A stretch of 28,845 nucleotides of DNA from an uncultured Bacteroides sp. (GCA_947071285.1 CAMTFK010000034.1:1-28845), one strand, 5' to 3'; numbered from the stretch's first letter, positions 7,018 through 15,484 are shown. Notes: generated by a model from the letters alone, not told the origin. A program made the numbers and translations.

Positions 7018-7554
7018 ATGAAAAACGTATTTTACTTCTGGATATGTATAGCGATGTGGTTATTGTCCGCTTGTTCTTCACAGAAAAAAGAGGATGGGGC
7101 AGACATACAGGTACTGATGAAGGACAGTGTGGATGCCAGCGGTTTGCAACGTATGCAGATGTCTGATATAAAGACGACTTTTACTTATAAAGGTAAGGAT
7201 TATCAGTCGAATGTGGTTCGCCGTCCCGACGATAGTCTGCCTGTTGTGATAAATGAACAAGGAGAAAAGTTTGTAGACAATCGAATCACGTTGCGCATAA
7301 CTTCTGGCGGTAAGTCCGTTGTGGAAAAGGTATTCACTAAGGAGAGTTTTGCTTCATTGGTGGATGCAAGATTCCTAAAACATTCCATTCTTGAAGGATT
7401 GGTGTATGATAAAACCACGCCGCAAGGCATTGTATATGCTGCAAGCATTTGTTATCCGCAGACAGACCTCTATATTCCGTTGTCGCTGACGGTTACGCCG
7501 GACGGAAAAATATCTATGGCGAAAGAAGAATTGCTGGAAGAGTTTGAAAATTGA
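7018..7554 (+). CDS. Lipoprotein, DUF4738-like
   Basis: The 178-residue protein has a lipoprotein signal (hydrophobic FWICIAMWLLSAC, Cys19 lipidated). The mature part is beta-rich and resembles, from memory, DUF4738 lipoproteins of Bacteroidetes, which often sit beside two-component genes. Its GKDYQSNVVRRPDD and SASICYPQ-like segments recall beta-sandwich periplasmic proteins. It is the first gene of a five-gene run (lipoprotein, regulator, kinase, two PepSY-like proteins), suggesting it helps sense or carry out the envelope response. The family assignment is moderate; the lipoprotein call is firm. Confidence 0.75.
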   Translation: MKNVFYFWICIAMWLLSACSSQKKEDGADIQVLMKDSVDASGLQRMQMSDIKTTFTYKGKDYQSNVVRRPDDSLPVVINEQGEKFVDNRITLRITSGGKSVVEKVFTKESFASLVDARFLKHSILEGLVYDKTTPQGIVYAASICYPQTDLYIPLSLTVTPDGKISMAKEELLEEFEN

Positions 7555-7612
7555 GAGTTGAGAGTGAAAGAATTCCAGAATGTTTCCTAATTTATAAGTT
7601 TCCTTTGTCGGT

Positions 7613-8290
7613 ATGAAAATCTTGATTGTAGAAGACGAACCGGATTTGCGGGAAACTATCCGCATCTCCCTTTTGAAAGAGAACTTTGTAGTGGAAACTG
7701 CCGCCGATTATTATTCGGCGCTGGAGAAAGTGAATGACTACGATTATGACTGCATTTTGCTGGACATCATGTTGCCCGGTGGAAGTGGTCTGGACTTGCT
7801 ACGTGAACTTAAACGTCTGCATCGTAGCGACAGTGTATTAATCATTTCAGCTAAAGATTCTCTGGACGATAAAGTGGAAGGATTGGAATTGGGTGCTGAT
7901 GATTATCTTACGAAACCTTTCCATTTGGCGGAACTCAATGCGCGTGTTAAATCCGTTATCCGTCGCCGACAGGCAAAAGGAGATGTCTCTGTTACTGTGG
8001 GCAATTTACTATTGTATCCTGATAAGCGGCAGGTGGAAGTTGGAGGTATTCCCTTGCAACTCAACCGGAAAGAGTTTGATTTACTCTATTATTTTGTGGT
8101 CAACCCTAACCGTGTCATCAATAAGATGAGTCTTGCGGAGTCTGTGTGGGGTGATAATATCGACCAGGCAGATTCATTAGATTTCATATACTCGCAGGTG
8201 AAAAACCTTCGCCGGAAACTGAAACAGGCCGAAGCTACCGTAGAACTAAAAGCGGTGTATGGCTTTGGATATAAACTCTCTGAGGTATGA
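7613..8290 (+). CDS. OmpR/PhoB-type response regulator
   Basis: The 225-residue protein has a receiver domain (1-115) with acidic pocket Glu7/Asp8, phosphoacceptor Asp51 in LLDIMLPG, switch residue Ser79 and conserved Lys101 (LTKPF). It ends in a winged-helix DNA-binding domain (about 128-225; RKEFDLLYYFVVNPNRV, then SLAESVWGD and AVYGFGYKL). It is activated by phosphotransfer from the kinase encoded next, whose ATG overlaps this stop codon by 4 bp (ATGA), indicating translational coupling. Targets are probably the adjacent envelope genes; this is inference from context. Confidence 0.95.
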   Translation: MKILIVEDEPDLRETIRISLLKENFVVETAADYYSALEKVNDYDYDCILLDIMLPGGSGLDLLRELKRLHRSDSVLIISAKDSLDDKVEGLELGADDYLTKPFHLAELNARVKSVIRRRQAKGDVSVTVGNLLLYPDKRQVEVGGIPLQLNRKEFDLLYYFVVNPNRVINKMSLAESVWGDNIDQADSLDFIYSQVKNLRRKLKQAEATVELKAVYGFGYKLSEV

Positions 8291-9576
8291 AACTGCTTCA
8301 CTATACTTACGGAAAGCTTTCGCTACTGCTGTTTTTGCTAATGGCAGCATGGGGTATGTTGTTTTATTATGCCATCGTTGATGAGGTAGTGGATGAAACG
8401 GATGATACGCTCGAAAACTATGGTAAGATATTGATTAGTAATGCTCTGATGGATCCTTCCATTCTTGATACTGAAGGTACACTGATGTCTTTTTATAAGT
8501 TTCGCCCTATATCGGAGGAGGAAGCGGAAGATTATGATGAGGTGTATTATGATTCTACCGTTTATATAGAAAGTGAAGATGAGGATGAGCCGGTGCGGGT
8601 TATGAAAACAGCTTTCCGTATGCCGGACGGACAATATTACGAACTGGAACTGATGATTTCCATTCTGGAGCGTGATGACATGGTGGAAGCTATTCTGTGG
8701 TATCTGGGAGCTTTGTTTCTGCTCTTTCTGATTTGTACATCCATCGGAACCCGTCTGATATTGCAAAGTGTGTTTCGTCCGTTGCATCGCCTGTTGGATT
8801 GGCTGAAGCAGATTCAACCGGGAAAAGAAGTCCCGATACTGAATAATCCTACGAAAATCAGAGAATTTCGTCAATTGGGGGATGCAGCTGTAGATATGGG
8901 AAATCGTAGCTACAAAGCATATGAAGAGCAGAAACAGTTCATAGAGAATGCTTCGCATGAGTTGCAGACGCCACTTGCCATTGTACGCGGCAAGGTGGAA
9001 TTGCTTGCCGAAAATGAGTCGATGACGGAAGAACAGTTGAAAGAGTTGGATGAGATATATGCTACGTTGGGTAGGGCAGTGAGGTTGAATAAGTCCCTAT
9101 TGTTACTGTCACGTATTGAAAACGGGCAATATACCGAGACGGAAGACGTATCTGTAGATGATGTGTTGGATGAACTGTTGCCTGACTTGATGGATATATA
9201 CGAGGGAAAACATATTCACCTGATACGTACCAAAGGGGGGACGCCTTTCGTAATCCGTTGCAACCTTTCACTGGCGCAGATTCTGATATCCAATCTGGTG
9301 AAGAACGCTCTGCTACACAACCGTGAAGGTGGTGAATTGCACATCGTGACTACTCCTTCGTCATTGAGTATAAAGAATAGTGGTGACCATCCTTTGGATG
9401 GAGAAAAACTCTTCCGGCGTTTCTATCGTGGTATGGATGGGAAAAAAGATTCCACTGGATTAGGTCTTGCCATTGCGCGCTCCATTGCCACGTCTGCATC
9501 TCTTCGCCTGACTTATAAGTGGGAGGAAAAGATGCATGTATTCTTACTCGTTAAAGAACTTAAAAAGAAAAGCTAA
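8287..9576 (+). CDS. Sensor histidine kinase
   Basis: The 429-residue inner-membrane kinase has transmembrane helices at about 10-30 and 134-156. The periplasmic sensor domain between them is about 100 residues and strikingly acidic around 76-102 (EEEAEDYDEVYYDS, ESEDEDEP), a possible cation-binding patch. The cytoplasmic part has a HAMP-like linker, a HisKA helix with phospho-accepting His224 (NASHELQTPLA), and an ATPase domain with an N box (ILISNLVKNALLHN) and a G box (DSTGLGLAIARS). It is cotranscribed and translationally coupled with the regulator upstream. PepSY-like genes downstream are probable targets or partners. Confidence 0.95.
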   Translation: MKLLHYTYGKLSLLLFLLMAAWGMLFYYAIVDEVVDETDDTLENYGKILISNALMDPSILDTEGTLMSFYKFRPISEEEAEDYDEVYYDSTVYIESEDEDEPVRVMKTAFRMPDGQYYELELMISILERDDMVEAILWYLGALFLLFLICTSIGTRLILQSVFRPLHRLLDWLKQIQPGKEVPILNNPTKIREFRQLGDAAVDMGNRSYKAYEEQKQFIENASHELQTPLAIVRGKVELLAENESMTEEQLKELDEIYATLGRAVRLNKSLLLLSRIENGQYTETEDVSVDDVLDELLPDLMDIYEGKHIHLIRTKGGTPFVIRCNLSLAQILISNLVKNALLHNREGGELHIVTTPSSLSIKNSGDHPLDGEKLFRRFYRGMDGKKDSTGLGLAIARSIATSASLRLTYKWEEKMHVFLLVKELKKKS

Positions 9577-9675
9577 AGGCGTATATTCCCAAATCTTTCC
9601 CAGTTCTGTGTCGTTATTTGCAGTGTGAACAAAAAAACAGGTAATAAATTAGTAACACTTTAAAAAATAACGATT

Positions 9676-10113
9676 ATGAAGAAGATTTTATCTATTCTCG
9701 TATTGGCTATCGTAGCCGTTCAGTTCGCTTTTGCAGGTGATGTCATCACCAAGGATGCAAAGGAACTCCCATTGACTGCGCGTAACTTTATTAATCAGTA
9801 TTTCAGCAAACCGCAGATTTCATACATCAAGATAGACAGTGATTTCTTATCCAAGAAGTATGAAGTACTCTTGACTGACCGCACGGAGATTGAGTTCGAT
9901 AAGAAAGGCAACTGGACGGAAATAGATTGCAAGAAGAATGCTGTACCTGCTGCTTTAATCCCTGTTTCTATTAAGGATTATGTGAAGGCTAATTTTCCTA
10001 ATGAGATTATCACTAAGATAGAGCGCAAAGGGGTAGGTATAGAAGTAGAACTTGCAAATGATTTCTCTTTAAAGTTTAATAAGAAAGGACAATTTGTCAG
10101 CATGGATGATTAA
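9676..10113 (+). CDS. PepSY-like (BLIP-fold) periplasmic protein
   Basis: The 145-residue protein has a cleavable signal peptide ending near AFA-GD (residues 1-20). It then shows two PepSY-like repeats, each a helix followed by strands (LPLTARNFINQYF with EIEFDKKGNWTEID; PVSIKDYVKANFP with SLKFNKKGQFVSM). This is the PF11396-type layout of Bacteroidetes. Such proteins are small periplasmic binding or inhibitor-like proteins, often next to two-component systems. It lies 99 bp after the kinase gene. Its stop codon overlaps the ATG of a possible upstream start of the next gene. Confidence 0.85.
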   Translation: MKKILSILVLAIVAVQFAFAGDVITKDAKELPLTARNFINQYFSKPQISYIKIDSDFLSKKYEVLLTDRTEIEFDKKGNWTEIDCKKNAVPAALIPVSIKDYVKANFPNEIITKIERKGVGIEVELANDFSLKFNKKGQFVSMDD

Positions 10114-10127
10114 TGGGGGAAGAAATG

Positions 10128-10628
10128 ATGAAAACAAGATTTTTGATGATAGCGATGATGATGTGCATAGCTGCTATGACATTCAGCGCATGTAGTGATG
10201 ATGACGATGATGACAAAGGTATTAATGTGCCGGAATCTGTGGAACAGGCTCTGAAACAGAGGTATCCGAGTGCAACGGGTATAGAATGGAAACAGAAAAA
10301 ATCGTATTATGTTGCCGATTGCTGGTTGGATGGAAAAGAATCTAATATTTGGTTTAATACCAATGCTGATTGGCTGATGACGGAATCTGAATTATATTGG
10401 AATGATGTTCCGGCTGCTGTACAGACAGCATTTAGCAATGGTGACTATGCCAATTGGGTACAAGATGATTATTATTTCTTGTTCTATCCGTTACAGCCGA
10501 TACAGTATGTGATTGAAGTGGAACAGGGAAAACTGAAATATCAGTTGTTCTATTCTGAAGATGGAGGACTAATGAATACGGTAGATATATCGGGTAAGGA
10601 TGATACGATTTATCCGCCGGAGGTGTGA
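10128..10628 (+). CDS. PepSY-like lipoprotein
   Basis: The product has a lipoprotein signal ending in MTFSAC (Cys22), immediately followed by an unusual run of six aspartates (SDDDDDDKG). A PepSY-like domain follows (VPESVEQALKQRYPSATGIE, then strand-rich WLDGKESNIWFNTNADW). It is a relative of the preceding gene but lipid-anchored. Starts are possible at 10113, 10125 and 10128; the purine-rich GGGGGAAG at about 10114-10121 acts as a ribosome site for 10125 or 10128. It is the last gene of the signalling run and is followed by the palindromic repeat at 10632-10749. Confidence 0.82.
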   Translation: MKTRFLMIAMMMCIAAMTFSACSDDDDDDKGINVPESVEQALKQRYPSATGIEWKQKKSYYVADCWLDGKESNIWFNTNADWLMTESELYWNDVPAAVQTAFSNGDYANWVQDDYYFLFYPLQPIQYVIEVEQGKLKYQLFYSEDGGLMNTVDISGKDDTIYPPEV

Positions 10629-10631
10629 GAC

Positions 10632-10749
10632 AGTGACGAGCTACAAGCTACGGGCTACAAGTTGCTGCGCTGTACTCATGGGCGAAAGATTTTTCGCCCG
10701 GCTGTCACACCGAAAGGTACTTCTTACTCGTAGCTCGTAGCTTGTCACT
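10632..10749. repeat. Nested inverted repeat between convergent genes
   Basis: The outer arms (10632-10654 and 10727-10749) are imperfect inverted copies built from tandem GCTAC units. Inside is a perfect 8-bp hairpin, GGGCGAAA (10680-10687) and TTTCGCCC (10692-10699). The element sits between the convergent PepSY-like and sdaA genes, so it could terminate or insulate transcription, though no long T-run follows the hairpin. Its form also suggests a small mobile palindromic repeat. Confidence 0.7.
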
Positions 10750-10774
10750 TAATTTAGCGCTATGCGCAAAATTA

Positions 10775-11992
10775 TCACTCTCCCATTGGGCGATAATCTT
10801 TTGCAAGTCCGCCTTCGCTCGTTTCTTTGTAGAGTGACGGCAGGTCATTTCCGGTTTCTTTCATCACTTCCACCACTTTATCGAAAGATACACGGTGCAT
10901 ACCATCGGTGAAGGAGGAGTAAAGATTGGCATCTAATGCACGGGCGGCAGCATACGCATTTCGCTCGATACAAGGAATTTGTACAAGTCCGCATACCGGG
11001 TCGCACGTCATGCCCAAATGATGTTCCAATCCCATTTCTGCAGCATATTCTATCTGGGCCGGACTACCCCCGAATAGTTGGTTGGCGGCGGCTGAGGCCA
11101 TAGCGCAAGCTACACCAACTTCTCCCTGGCATCCAACTTCAGCTCCTGAAATAGAAGCATTGGTCTTCACGATATTTCCTACAAGTCCTGCTGTGGCAAG
11201 GGCACGGAGGATACGTATTTCACTGAAGTCGCGGCTTTTGGCAAGGTGATATAGCACAGCCGGCATCACACCGCAGGAACCGCAGGTAGGTGCGGTAACT
11301 ATCGTTCCGCCCGAAGCATTTTCTTCGCTTACGGCAAGGGCATAAGCAAATACCAGTCCACGTGATTGCAGCGACTGCTTGTATCCGCTGGCACGTATAT
11401 AATAGGTGGAGGCTTTGCGGCGCAGGTTCAGTGGGCCCGGCAATACACCTTCCTGTTCCAGTCCGCGACGAACGGCTGCCTGCATGGTTTTCCATACCTC
11501 ACTCAGATAATCCCAAATATCTTCCTCTTCGCATTCCTTGACGTATTCCCAATAACTTCTTCCGGTTCTCTCGCACCATTGCAGAATTTCGGTCATGTGG
11601 TTCATGGCGTAGATGTCTGAAGTGTTGACAGAGGATGCGCCATCATTTTCTTCGGCCAGGGCGCCACCGCCTACGCTGAATACTGTCCATGAATCCGTTT
11701 CTTTTCCTGTCGCATCCAAAGATACGAACTTCATTCCATTAGGGTGGAAAGGGAGGAATATCTTCGGCTCCCAGATAATTTCTACCGGAGCGGCAGGTTG
11801 CAGCGTATCGGTAATGGCTATATTAGTCATGTGTCCTTTACCTGTAGCGGCAAGGCTACCGTATAAAGTCACTTTAAAAGAAGAAGCTTCCGGATGTTTC
11901 TCCAGAAAAATCTCGGCAGCCTTGCGTGGTCCCATTGTATGGCTGCTTGAGGGACCTGTACCGATACGGTAGAGTTCTTTGATTGATTTCAT
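10775..11992 (-). CDS. sdaA: L-serine dehydratase (L-serine ammonia-lyase), iron-sulfur type
   Basis: The enzyme converts L-serine to pyruvate and ammonia using a [4Fe-4S] cluster. The 405-residue product is the one-chain form: an N-terminal beta domain with the GPSSSHTMGP motif, then an alpha domain with TCGSCGVMPAV. The three expected cluster cysteines are Cys288 (GAEVGCQG), Cys330 (MTCDP) and Cys341 (IPCIERN), with spacing 42 and 11 as in characterised enzymes. It follows mutS2 by 12 bp on the same strand and is probably cotranscribed with it. It supplies pyruvate, the substrate of the pyruvate formate-lyase encoded further along. Confidence 0.95.
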   Translation of the reverse strand: MKSIKELYRIGTGPSSSHTMGPRKAAEIFLEKHPEASSFKVTLYGSLAATGKGHMTNIAITDTLQPAAPVEIIWEPKIFLPFHPNGMKFVSLDATGKETDSWTVFSVGGGALAEENDGASSVNTSDIYAMNHMTEILQWCERTGRSYWEYVKECEEEDIWDYLSEVWKTMQAAVRRGLEQEGVLPGPLNLRRKASTYYIRASGYKQSLQSRGLVFAYALAVSEENASGGTIVTAPTCGSCGVMPAVLYHLAKSRDFSEIRILRALATAGLVGNIVKTNASISGAEVGCQGEVGVACAMASAAANQLFGGSPAQIEYAAEMGLEHHLGMTCDPVCGLVQIPCIERNAYAAARALDANLYSSFTDGMHRVSFDKVVEVMKETGNDLPSLYKETSEGGLAKDYRPMGE

Positions 11993-12004
11993 GATTATAT
12001 TAGT

Positions 12005-14530
12005 TTATAGGTCAACGACTGTGATTCCTGCACCGCCAAATTGCACGTGTTCATCGGCAAACTGCCTTATACCGGGAACCGTTTGCAGGTATTGGCGGAT
12101 AAGTGTACGCAAAATGCCCGTACCTGTTCCGTGAAGAATGCGTACACGGGCCATACCCACGAGGATGGCATCATCAATAAAATAAGTCACTGCTTGCAAG
12201 GCCTCGTCACCACGCATACCGCGTACATCGATGTCTTGTTTGAAATGCAATTTTTTCTCATACATGCTGTCCTGTGTCTGGTTGCTGACAAATGTACTCT
12301 TGGTAGAGCTGTCCACCTTTTGCGGAGTAACGTTCGTGCGTTCCAGACGTTCCACTTTTACGGTGGTTTTTATACTGCCGAAAGCAATGACGGCATTTTT
12401 TCCATTCACTTCCATCACTTCGCCCACCGCACTTTGGCCTTTTATCTTCACCATAGCGCCGGGAACGATGCTTGCCAGGCGTTCTGCTTCTTGTTTGGCT
12501 TTCTGTGCGGCTTGTTCCTGTGCCGAAAGTCCGCTTCCTGTTTCTTTTGCTTTTTTATCTTTCTTTCTACTCTGCTTTTCCTGCAATTTTTGCATCTTGC
12601 GGGCTATCTTCTCTTCTTGTTCTTTAGAGGCAAGGGCTTCTATCGATTCACGGAATTCGGTTAGTTCTTGACGTGCTTGGCGGGTTTTTTCTTTTTCCGC
12701 CTGCGCTTCCTTGATGGTGCGGATGGTATTTTCAATCCGGGCATTAGCTTCCTGCATCAACTGTTCCGCTTCCTCCTTGGCTTTTCGGATAATCTCTTTG
12801 CGGGACTTCTGCAAGTCTTCCATTTCCGTTTGATAGCGGGAGATAGTTTCTTCCATGTGTTTCTCGCGTTGGCGAATGGTCTGGCGTTTTCCTTCCCAAT
12901 ACCGTTTATCGCGTACGATGTCCTGCAGGTATTTATCGGCATTGATATACTCGCTGCCTACAATTTCGGATGCATCGGCAATGACATCTTCCGGAAGACC
13001 AATCTTTCGGGCTATCTCTACGGCAAATGAACTTCCGGGGTTACCTATCTGAAGTTGGAAAAGTGCCTGCATCAGGTGGCGGTCGTACAACATGGCTCCG
13101 TTCACCACACCTTCATGGTCTTCGGCAAAATGCTTCAGATTCTGGTAGTGTGTAGTGATAACACCGAACGTTAGTTTTTGGTTGAAGCGTTTCAGTACGG
13201 CTTCGGCTATGGCTCCACCAATCTGCGGTTCCGTGCCGCCACCGAATTCATCAATGAGGATGAGGCTGCGCTCATTGCAATTCTTCATCATCATTTTCAT
13301 ATTGGTCAGATGTGAAGAATAGGTACTCAGGTCGTCCTCAATGGATTGTTCGTCACCTATATCTATGAAGATGCTGCTGAAAATGCCCGCATGACTACGT
13401 TCGTGCATGGGGATGAGCATGCCGCATTGCAGCATGTATTGCAATAATCCTACTGTCTTGAGACAAACGGACTTACCACCGGCATTCGGACCGGAAATAA
13501 TGAGTATGCGTTGTTGTGCGTTCAGTTCAATATCAAGAGGAACCACCTTCTTGCCATGTTTGGCAAGAGAGAGTTGGAGTAGCGGATGCACGGCCATCGT
13601 CCAGTCCAGCAATTGCGTGTTTTCCAGCGCAGGCTTTATACCTGATATTTGCAGGGAGAACAAACTCTTGGCGCGGATAAAATCAATTTCGGCAAGGAAT
13701 TCGTAGGACTGCAAAACATCGGGAATGGAAGGGCGCAGCAGATTGGAGAATTCCACCAGAATACGGATAATCTCTCTGCGTTCGTCTCCTTCAAGTTCGC
13801 GGATGCGATTGTTGGCTTCCACCACCTCGGCAGGTTCAATGAAAACCGTCTTTCCACTTGCCGATTCATCATGTACAATTCCTTTGATTTTCCGTTTCAG
13901 TCCCGGTGCAATAGGGATAACCAGACGTCCGTCACGCATGGTTGGGGTAACATCTTTATCAACTACGCCTTCCGACTGGGCATTGCGCAGGATGCTGTTC
14001 AGCGACCGGGAAATGCCACTCATCGTGCTTGCCAATTCACGGCGGATGCGTGCCAATTCGGAGGAGGCATTATCTTTTATCTTCCCATAGGGTGAAAGAA
14101 TATTGTTTATCTTCTGAATAAGCTGTGGAAATGCCAGTATGTCTTTGGCGAGATGCCACAGGCAAGGGTAGGGGGAGTCTTCCTCTTCTGTATCTTCTTT
14201 TTCAAGAAAGCGTACGATGTCTCGTATCGTTTCCAGCGAACGGCGCAGGTCGAAAAGCTCCTGTTCGTCCAGATACATTCCTTCTACACGTATTCGTTTT
14301 AGCGACGGGCGTACATCGAAAAAGTATTGTGCGGGGAAGTTATCTTCCTCTTGTATAATACGGATAAATTCGGTGACGAGATTCAGGCGCTCTTCCACTT
14401 CCTCAAAATGGTCGGAGAATGCCATGTCAGTCACCCGCTCTGCGCCTAACGTGCTAAGGCATTTTTCGCTTAGCAACTGGCGTATTTGGTCGAAACCTAT
14501 TTTATGCTCAAAGTTCTGTGGGTATATCAT
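12005..14530 (-). CDS. mutS2: MutS2 ATPase with Smr domain
   Basis: The 841-residue protein has the MutS2 order: N-terminal helical clamp and core without mismatch-recognition domains, and an ABC-type ATPase with Walker A GPNAGGKS (347-354). Walker B (LILIDEFGGGTEP) and a coiled coil follow (about 520-650, very rich in Glu, Lys and Gln). The C-terminal Smr nuclease-like domain contains DIDVRGMRGDEAL and ILHGTGTG. Members restrain recombination; in Bacillus MutS2 (RqcU) also acts on collided ribosomes. The start is canonical for the family. The promoter-like TACTTTTG lies only about 5 bp before the ATG, hinting at a nearly leaderless mRNA. It is divergent from the tRNA-Ser gene. Confidence 0.95.
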   Translation of the reverse strand: MIYPQNFEHKIGFDQIRQLLSEKCLSTLGAERVTDMAFSDHFEEVEERLNLVTEFIRIIQEEDNFPAQYFFDVRPSLKRIRVEGMYLDEQELFDLRRSLETIRDIVRFLEKEDTEEEDSPYPCLWHLAKDILAFPQLIQKINNILSPYGKIKDNASSELARIRRELASTMSGISRSLNSILRNAQSEGVVDKDVTPTMRDGRLVIPIAPGLKRKIKGIVHDESASGKTVFIEPAEVVEANNRIRELEGDERREIIRILVEFSNLLRPSIPDVLQSYEFLAEIDFIRAKSLFSLQISGIKPALENTQLLDWTMAVHPLLQLSLAKHGKKVVPLDIELNAQQRILIISGPNAGGKSVCLKTVGLLQYMLQCGMLIPMHERSHAGIFSSIFIDIGDEQSIEDDLSTYSSHLTNMKMMMKNCNERSLILIDEFGGGTEPQIGGAIAEAVLKRFNQKLTFGVITTHYQNLKHFAEDHEGVVNGAMLYDRHLMQALFQLQIGNPGSSFAVEIARKIGLPEDVIADASEIVGSEYINADKYLQDIVRDKRYWEGKRQTIRQREKHMEETISRYQTEMEDLQKSRKEIIRKAKEEAEQLMQEANARIENTIRTIKEAQAEKEKTRQARQELTEFRESIEALASKEQEEKIARKMQKLQEKQSRKKDKKAKETGSGLSAQEQAAQKAKQEAERLASIVPGAMVKIKGQSAVGEVMEVNGKNAVIAFGSIKTTVKVERLERTNVTPQKVDSSTKSTFVSNQTQDSMYEKKLHFKQDIDVRGMRGDEALQAVTYFIDDAILVGMARVRILHGTGTGILRTLIRQYLQTVPGIRQFADEHVQFGGAGITVVDL

Positions 14531-14534
14531 GGCA

Positions 14535-14542
14535 CAAAAGTA
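14535..14542 (-). promoter_or_regulatory. -7 element for mutS2, almost touching the start codon
   Basis: On the minus strand 14542-14535 reads TACTTTTG, a full TAnnTTTG match, with the start codon at 14530-14528. A transcript starting 5-8 bp downstream would begin at or inside the ATG. The -33 match is weak. Confidence 0.45.
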
Positions 14543-14572
14543 GTATTTATTCGCGAAAAAAATGGCAGGAAG

Positions 14573-14603
14573 TTTGTAGAATTAAAAATGATTTGTACCT
14601 TTG
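14573..14603 (+). promoter_or_regulatory. tRNA-Ser(UGA) promoter
   Basis: TTTG (14573-14576) and TACCTTTG (14596-14603) are separated by exactly 19 bp, a full Bacteroides consensus promoter about 42 bp upstream of the mature tRNA 5' end. Confidence 0.85.
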
Positions 14604-14644
14604 CACCGCTTTAAGAGAAAAGCACTTCTTGAAAGAGGAGTTTT

Positions 14645-14729
14645 GGAGAGGTGGCAGAGTGGTCGATTGCGGCGGTCTTGAAAACCGTTGTACTGCGAGG
14701 TACCCGGGGTTCGAATCCCTGTCTCTCCG
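14645..14729 (+). tRNA. tRNA-Ser (anticodon UGA)
   Basis: The 85-nt gene folds as a type II tRNA with a long variable arm. The acceptor stem GGAGAGG pairs with TCTCTCC (one G-U). The anticodon loop CTTGAAA gives UGA. The T loop TTCGAAT is present and the discriminator base is G; the terminal CCA is not fully encoded (GCA follows). Its 3' end appears to be the integration site of the element at 14718-18395. Confidence 0.95.
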
Positions 14730-14730
14730 C
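14718..14730 (+). other. Candidate left attachment core (attL)
   Basis: The 13 bases CCTGTCTCTCCGC form the 3' end of tRNA-Ser(UGA). NBU2-type elements recombine at a 13-bp core in this part of serine tRNA genes (from memory). A 12/13 match lies at 18383-18395. Confidence 0.6.
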
Positions 14731-14765
14731 AGAAACCCTAAGACAAACAGGGTCAAAAATAGGAC

Positions 14766-14802
14766 AAGTCCTACAATATCAACGTATTGTGGGACTTTTT
14801 TT
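14766..14802 (+). terminator. Terminator downstream of tRNA-Ser(UGA)
   Basis: Arms 14766-14778 and 14785-14797 form a 13-bp stem with one G-U pair and a 6-nt loop, followed by a T-run to 14802. If the integration model holds, this terminator belongs to the element and replaces the original one at 18424-18478. Confidence 0.9.
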
Positions 14803-14857
14803 ATTGTTTCTTGTCAGGGGTAAAAGCCCAAAAACAGACCCTTTTAGACGTAGTTCA

Positions 14858-14876
14858 GTAACCAAATCGTAACCTA
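14858..14876 (+). repeat. 19-bp direct repeat, left copy (candidate integrase arm site)
   Basis: GTAACCAAATCGTAACCTA is identical to 18304-18322. It contains GTAACC twice, 11 bp apart (one helical turn), and an inverted GGTTAC lies nearby at 14896-14901. Such phased repeats near an integrase gene suggest integrase or accessory-factor binding. Confidence 0.65.
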
Positions 14877-15004
14877 CACTTTCACTTGCCAATCAGGTTA
14901 CAAAAAGTTGCGAAATGGCTACCTTTTGTCGATGTTTGTTCGGTCTGTATTAATCTCATTTTCAATTAATAACAGTGGTTTTGCTGCTTTAAAAAAGTGA
15001 GATT

Positions 15005-15436
15005 ATGAAGAGTACTTTTAAAATTCTCTTTTACTTAAAGAGAGGTGCTATTAGAGCAAATGGTTGTGCCCTTATTATGGGACGTATCACAGTGGACGGT
15101 GTGGGAACTCAATTCAGCACCAAGTTAGAAGTGAAGCCGGAAGAATGGGACACTAAGGCAAACCGGGCAACTGGACGTAGCAATGCCAATAAACAGGTTA
15201 ATTCTTTATTGGAAGAAATAAAGGCATCTTTGCATACTATTTACCATGAAATGCAAAGACGGGATAACTATGTAACTGCTGAAAAGGTAAAGAACGAGTT
15301 TTTAGGGATTGCTGAAGCCCACGAAACATTGTTAGCCTTGTTTGCCAAGCATAACGCCGATGTTGAAAAGTTGGTCGGTATCAGTAAAACCCCTGCTACC
15401 TTGCAGAGGTATTCGCTTCTCTTCGTCATGGTATAA
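15005..15436 (+). pseudogene. Truncated tyrosine integrase (NBU2 IntN2-like)
   Basis: The open frame of 143 codons starts MKSTFKILFYLKRGAIRANG and contains the arm-binding domain (MGRITVDG, FSTKLEVKPEEWD) and the start of the SAM-like core-binding domain (up to SKTPATLQRY). It then switches to unrelated residues (SLLFVMV) and stops. Intact relatives are about 400 residues and carry the catalytic Arg-His-Arg-Tyr residues in the missing C-terminal part, so this product cannot recombine DNA. The break lies near 15410-15415, where a deletion or recombination joined other DNA. The gene follows tRNA-Ser directly, the usual place for an integrase next to its attachment site. Confidence 0.85.
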
Positions 15437-15476
15437 AATTCTTAGGGAAAATCATCGGTGGAATAATAAATATCTG

Positions 15477-15484
15477 TAACTTTG
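15477..15484 (+). promoter_or_regulatory. Possible -7 element for the ankyrin gene
   Basis: TAACTTTG fits TAnnTTTG and lies 104 bp before the ATG at 15588. The -33 region has no clear TTTG. Confidence 0.45.

Noticed and set aside
8338..8958. 206-codon antisense frame in the kinase gene
   Set aside because: It lies opposite a gene with clear kinase motifs, and its residues (His/Ile/Phe-rich) are typical of a shadow frame.
12041..12671. Long plus-strand frames opposite mutS2
   Set aside because: They are shadows of the Glu/Lys-rich coiled-coil region, giving Phe/Leu/Cys-rich translations without a real domain.
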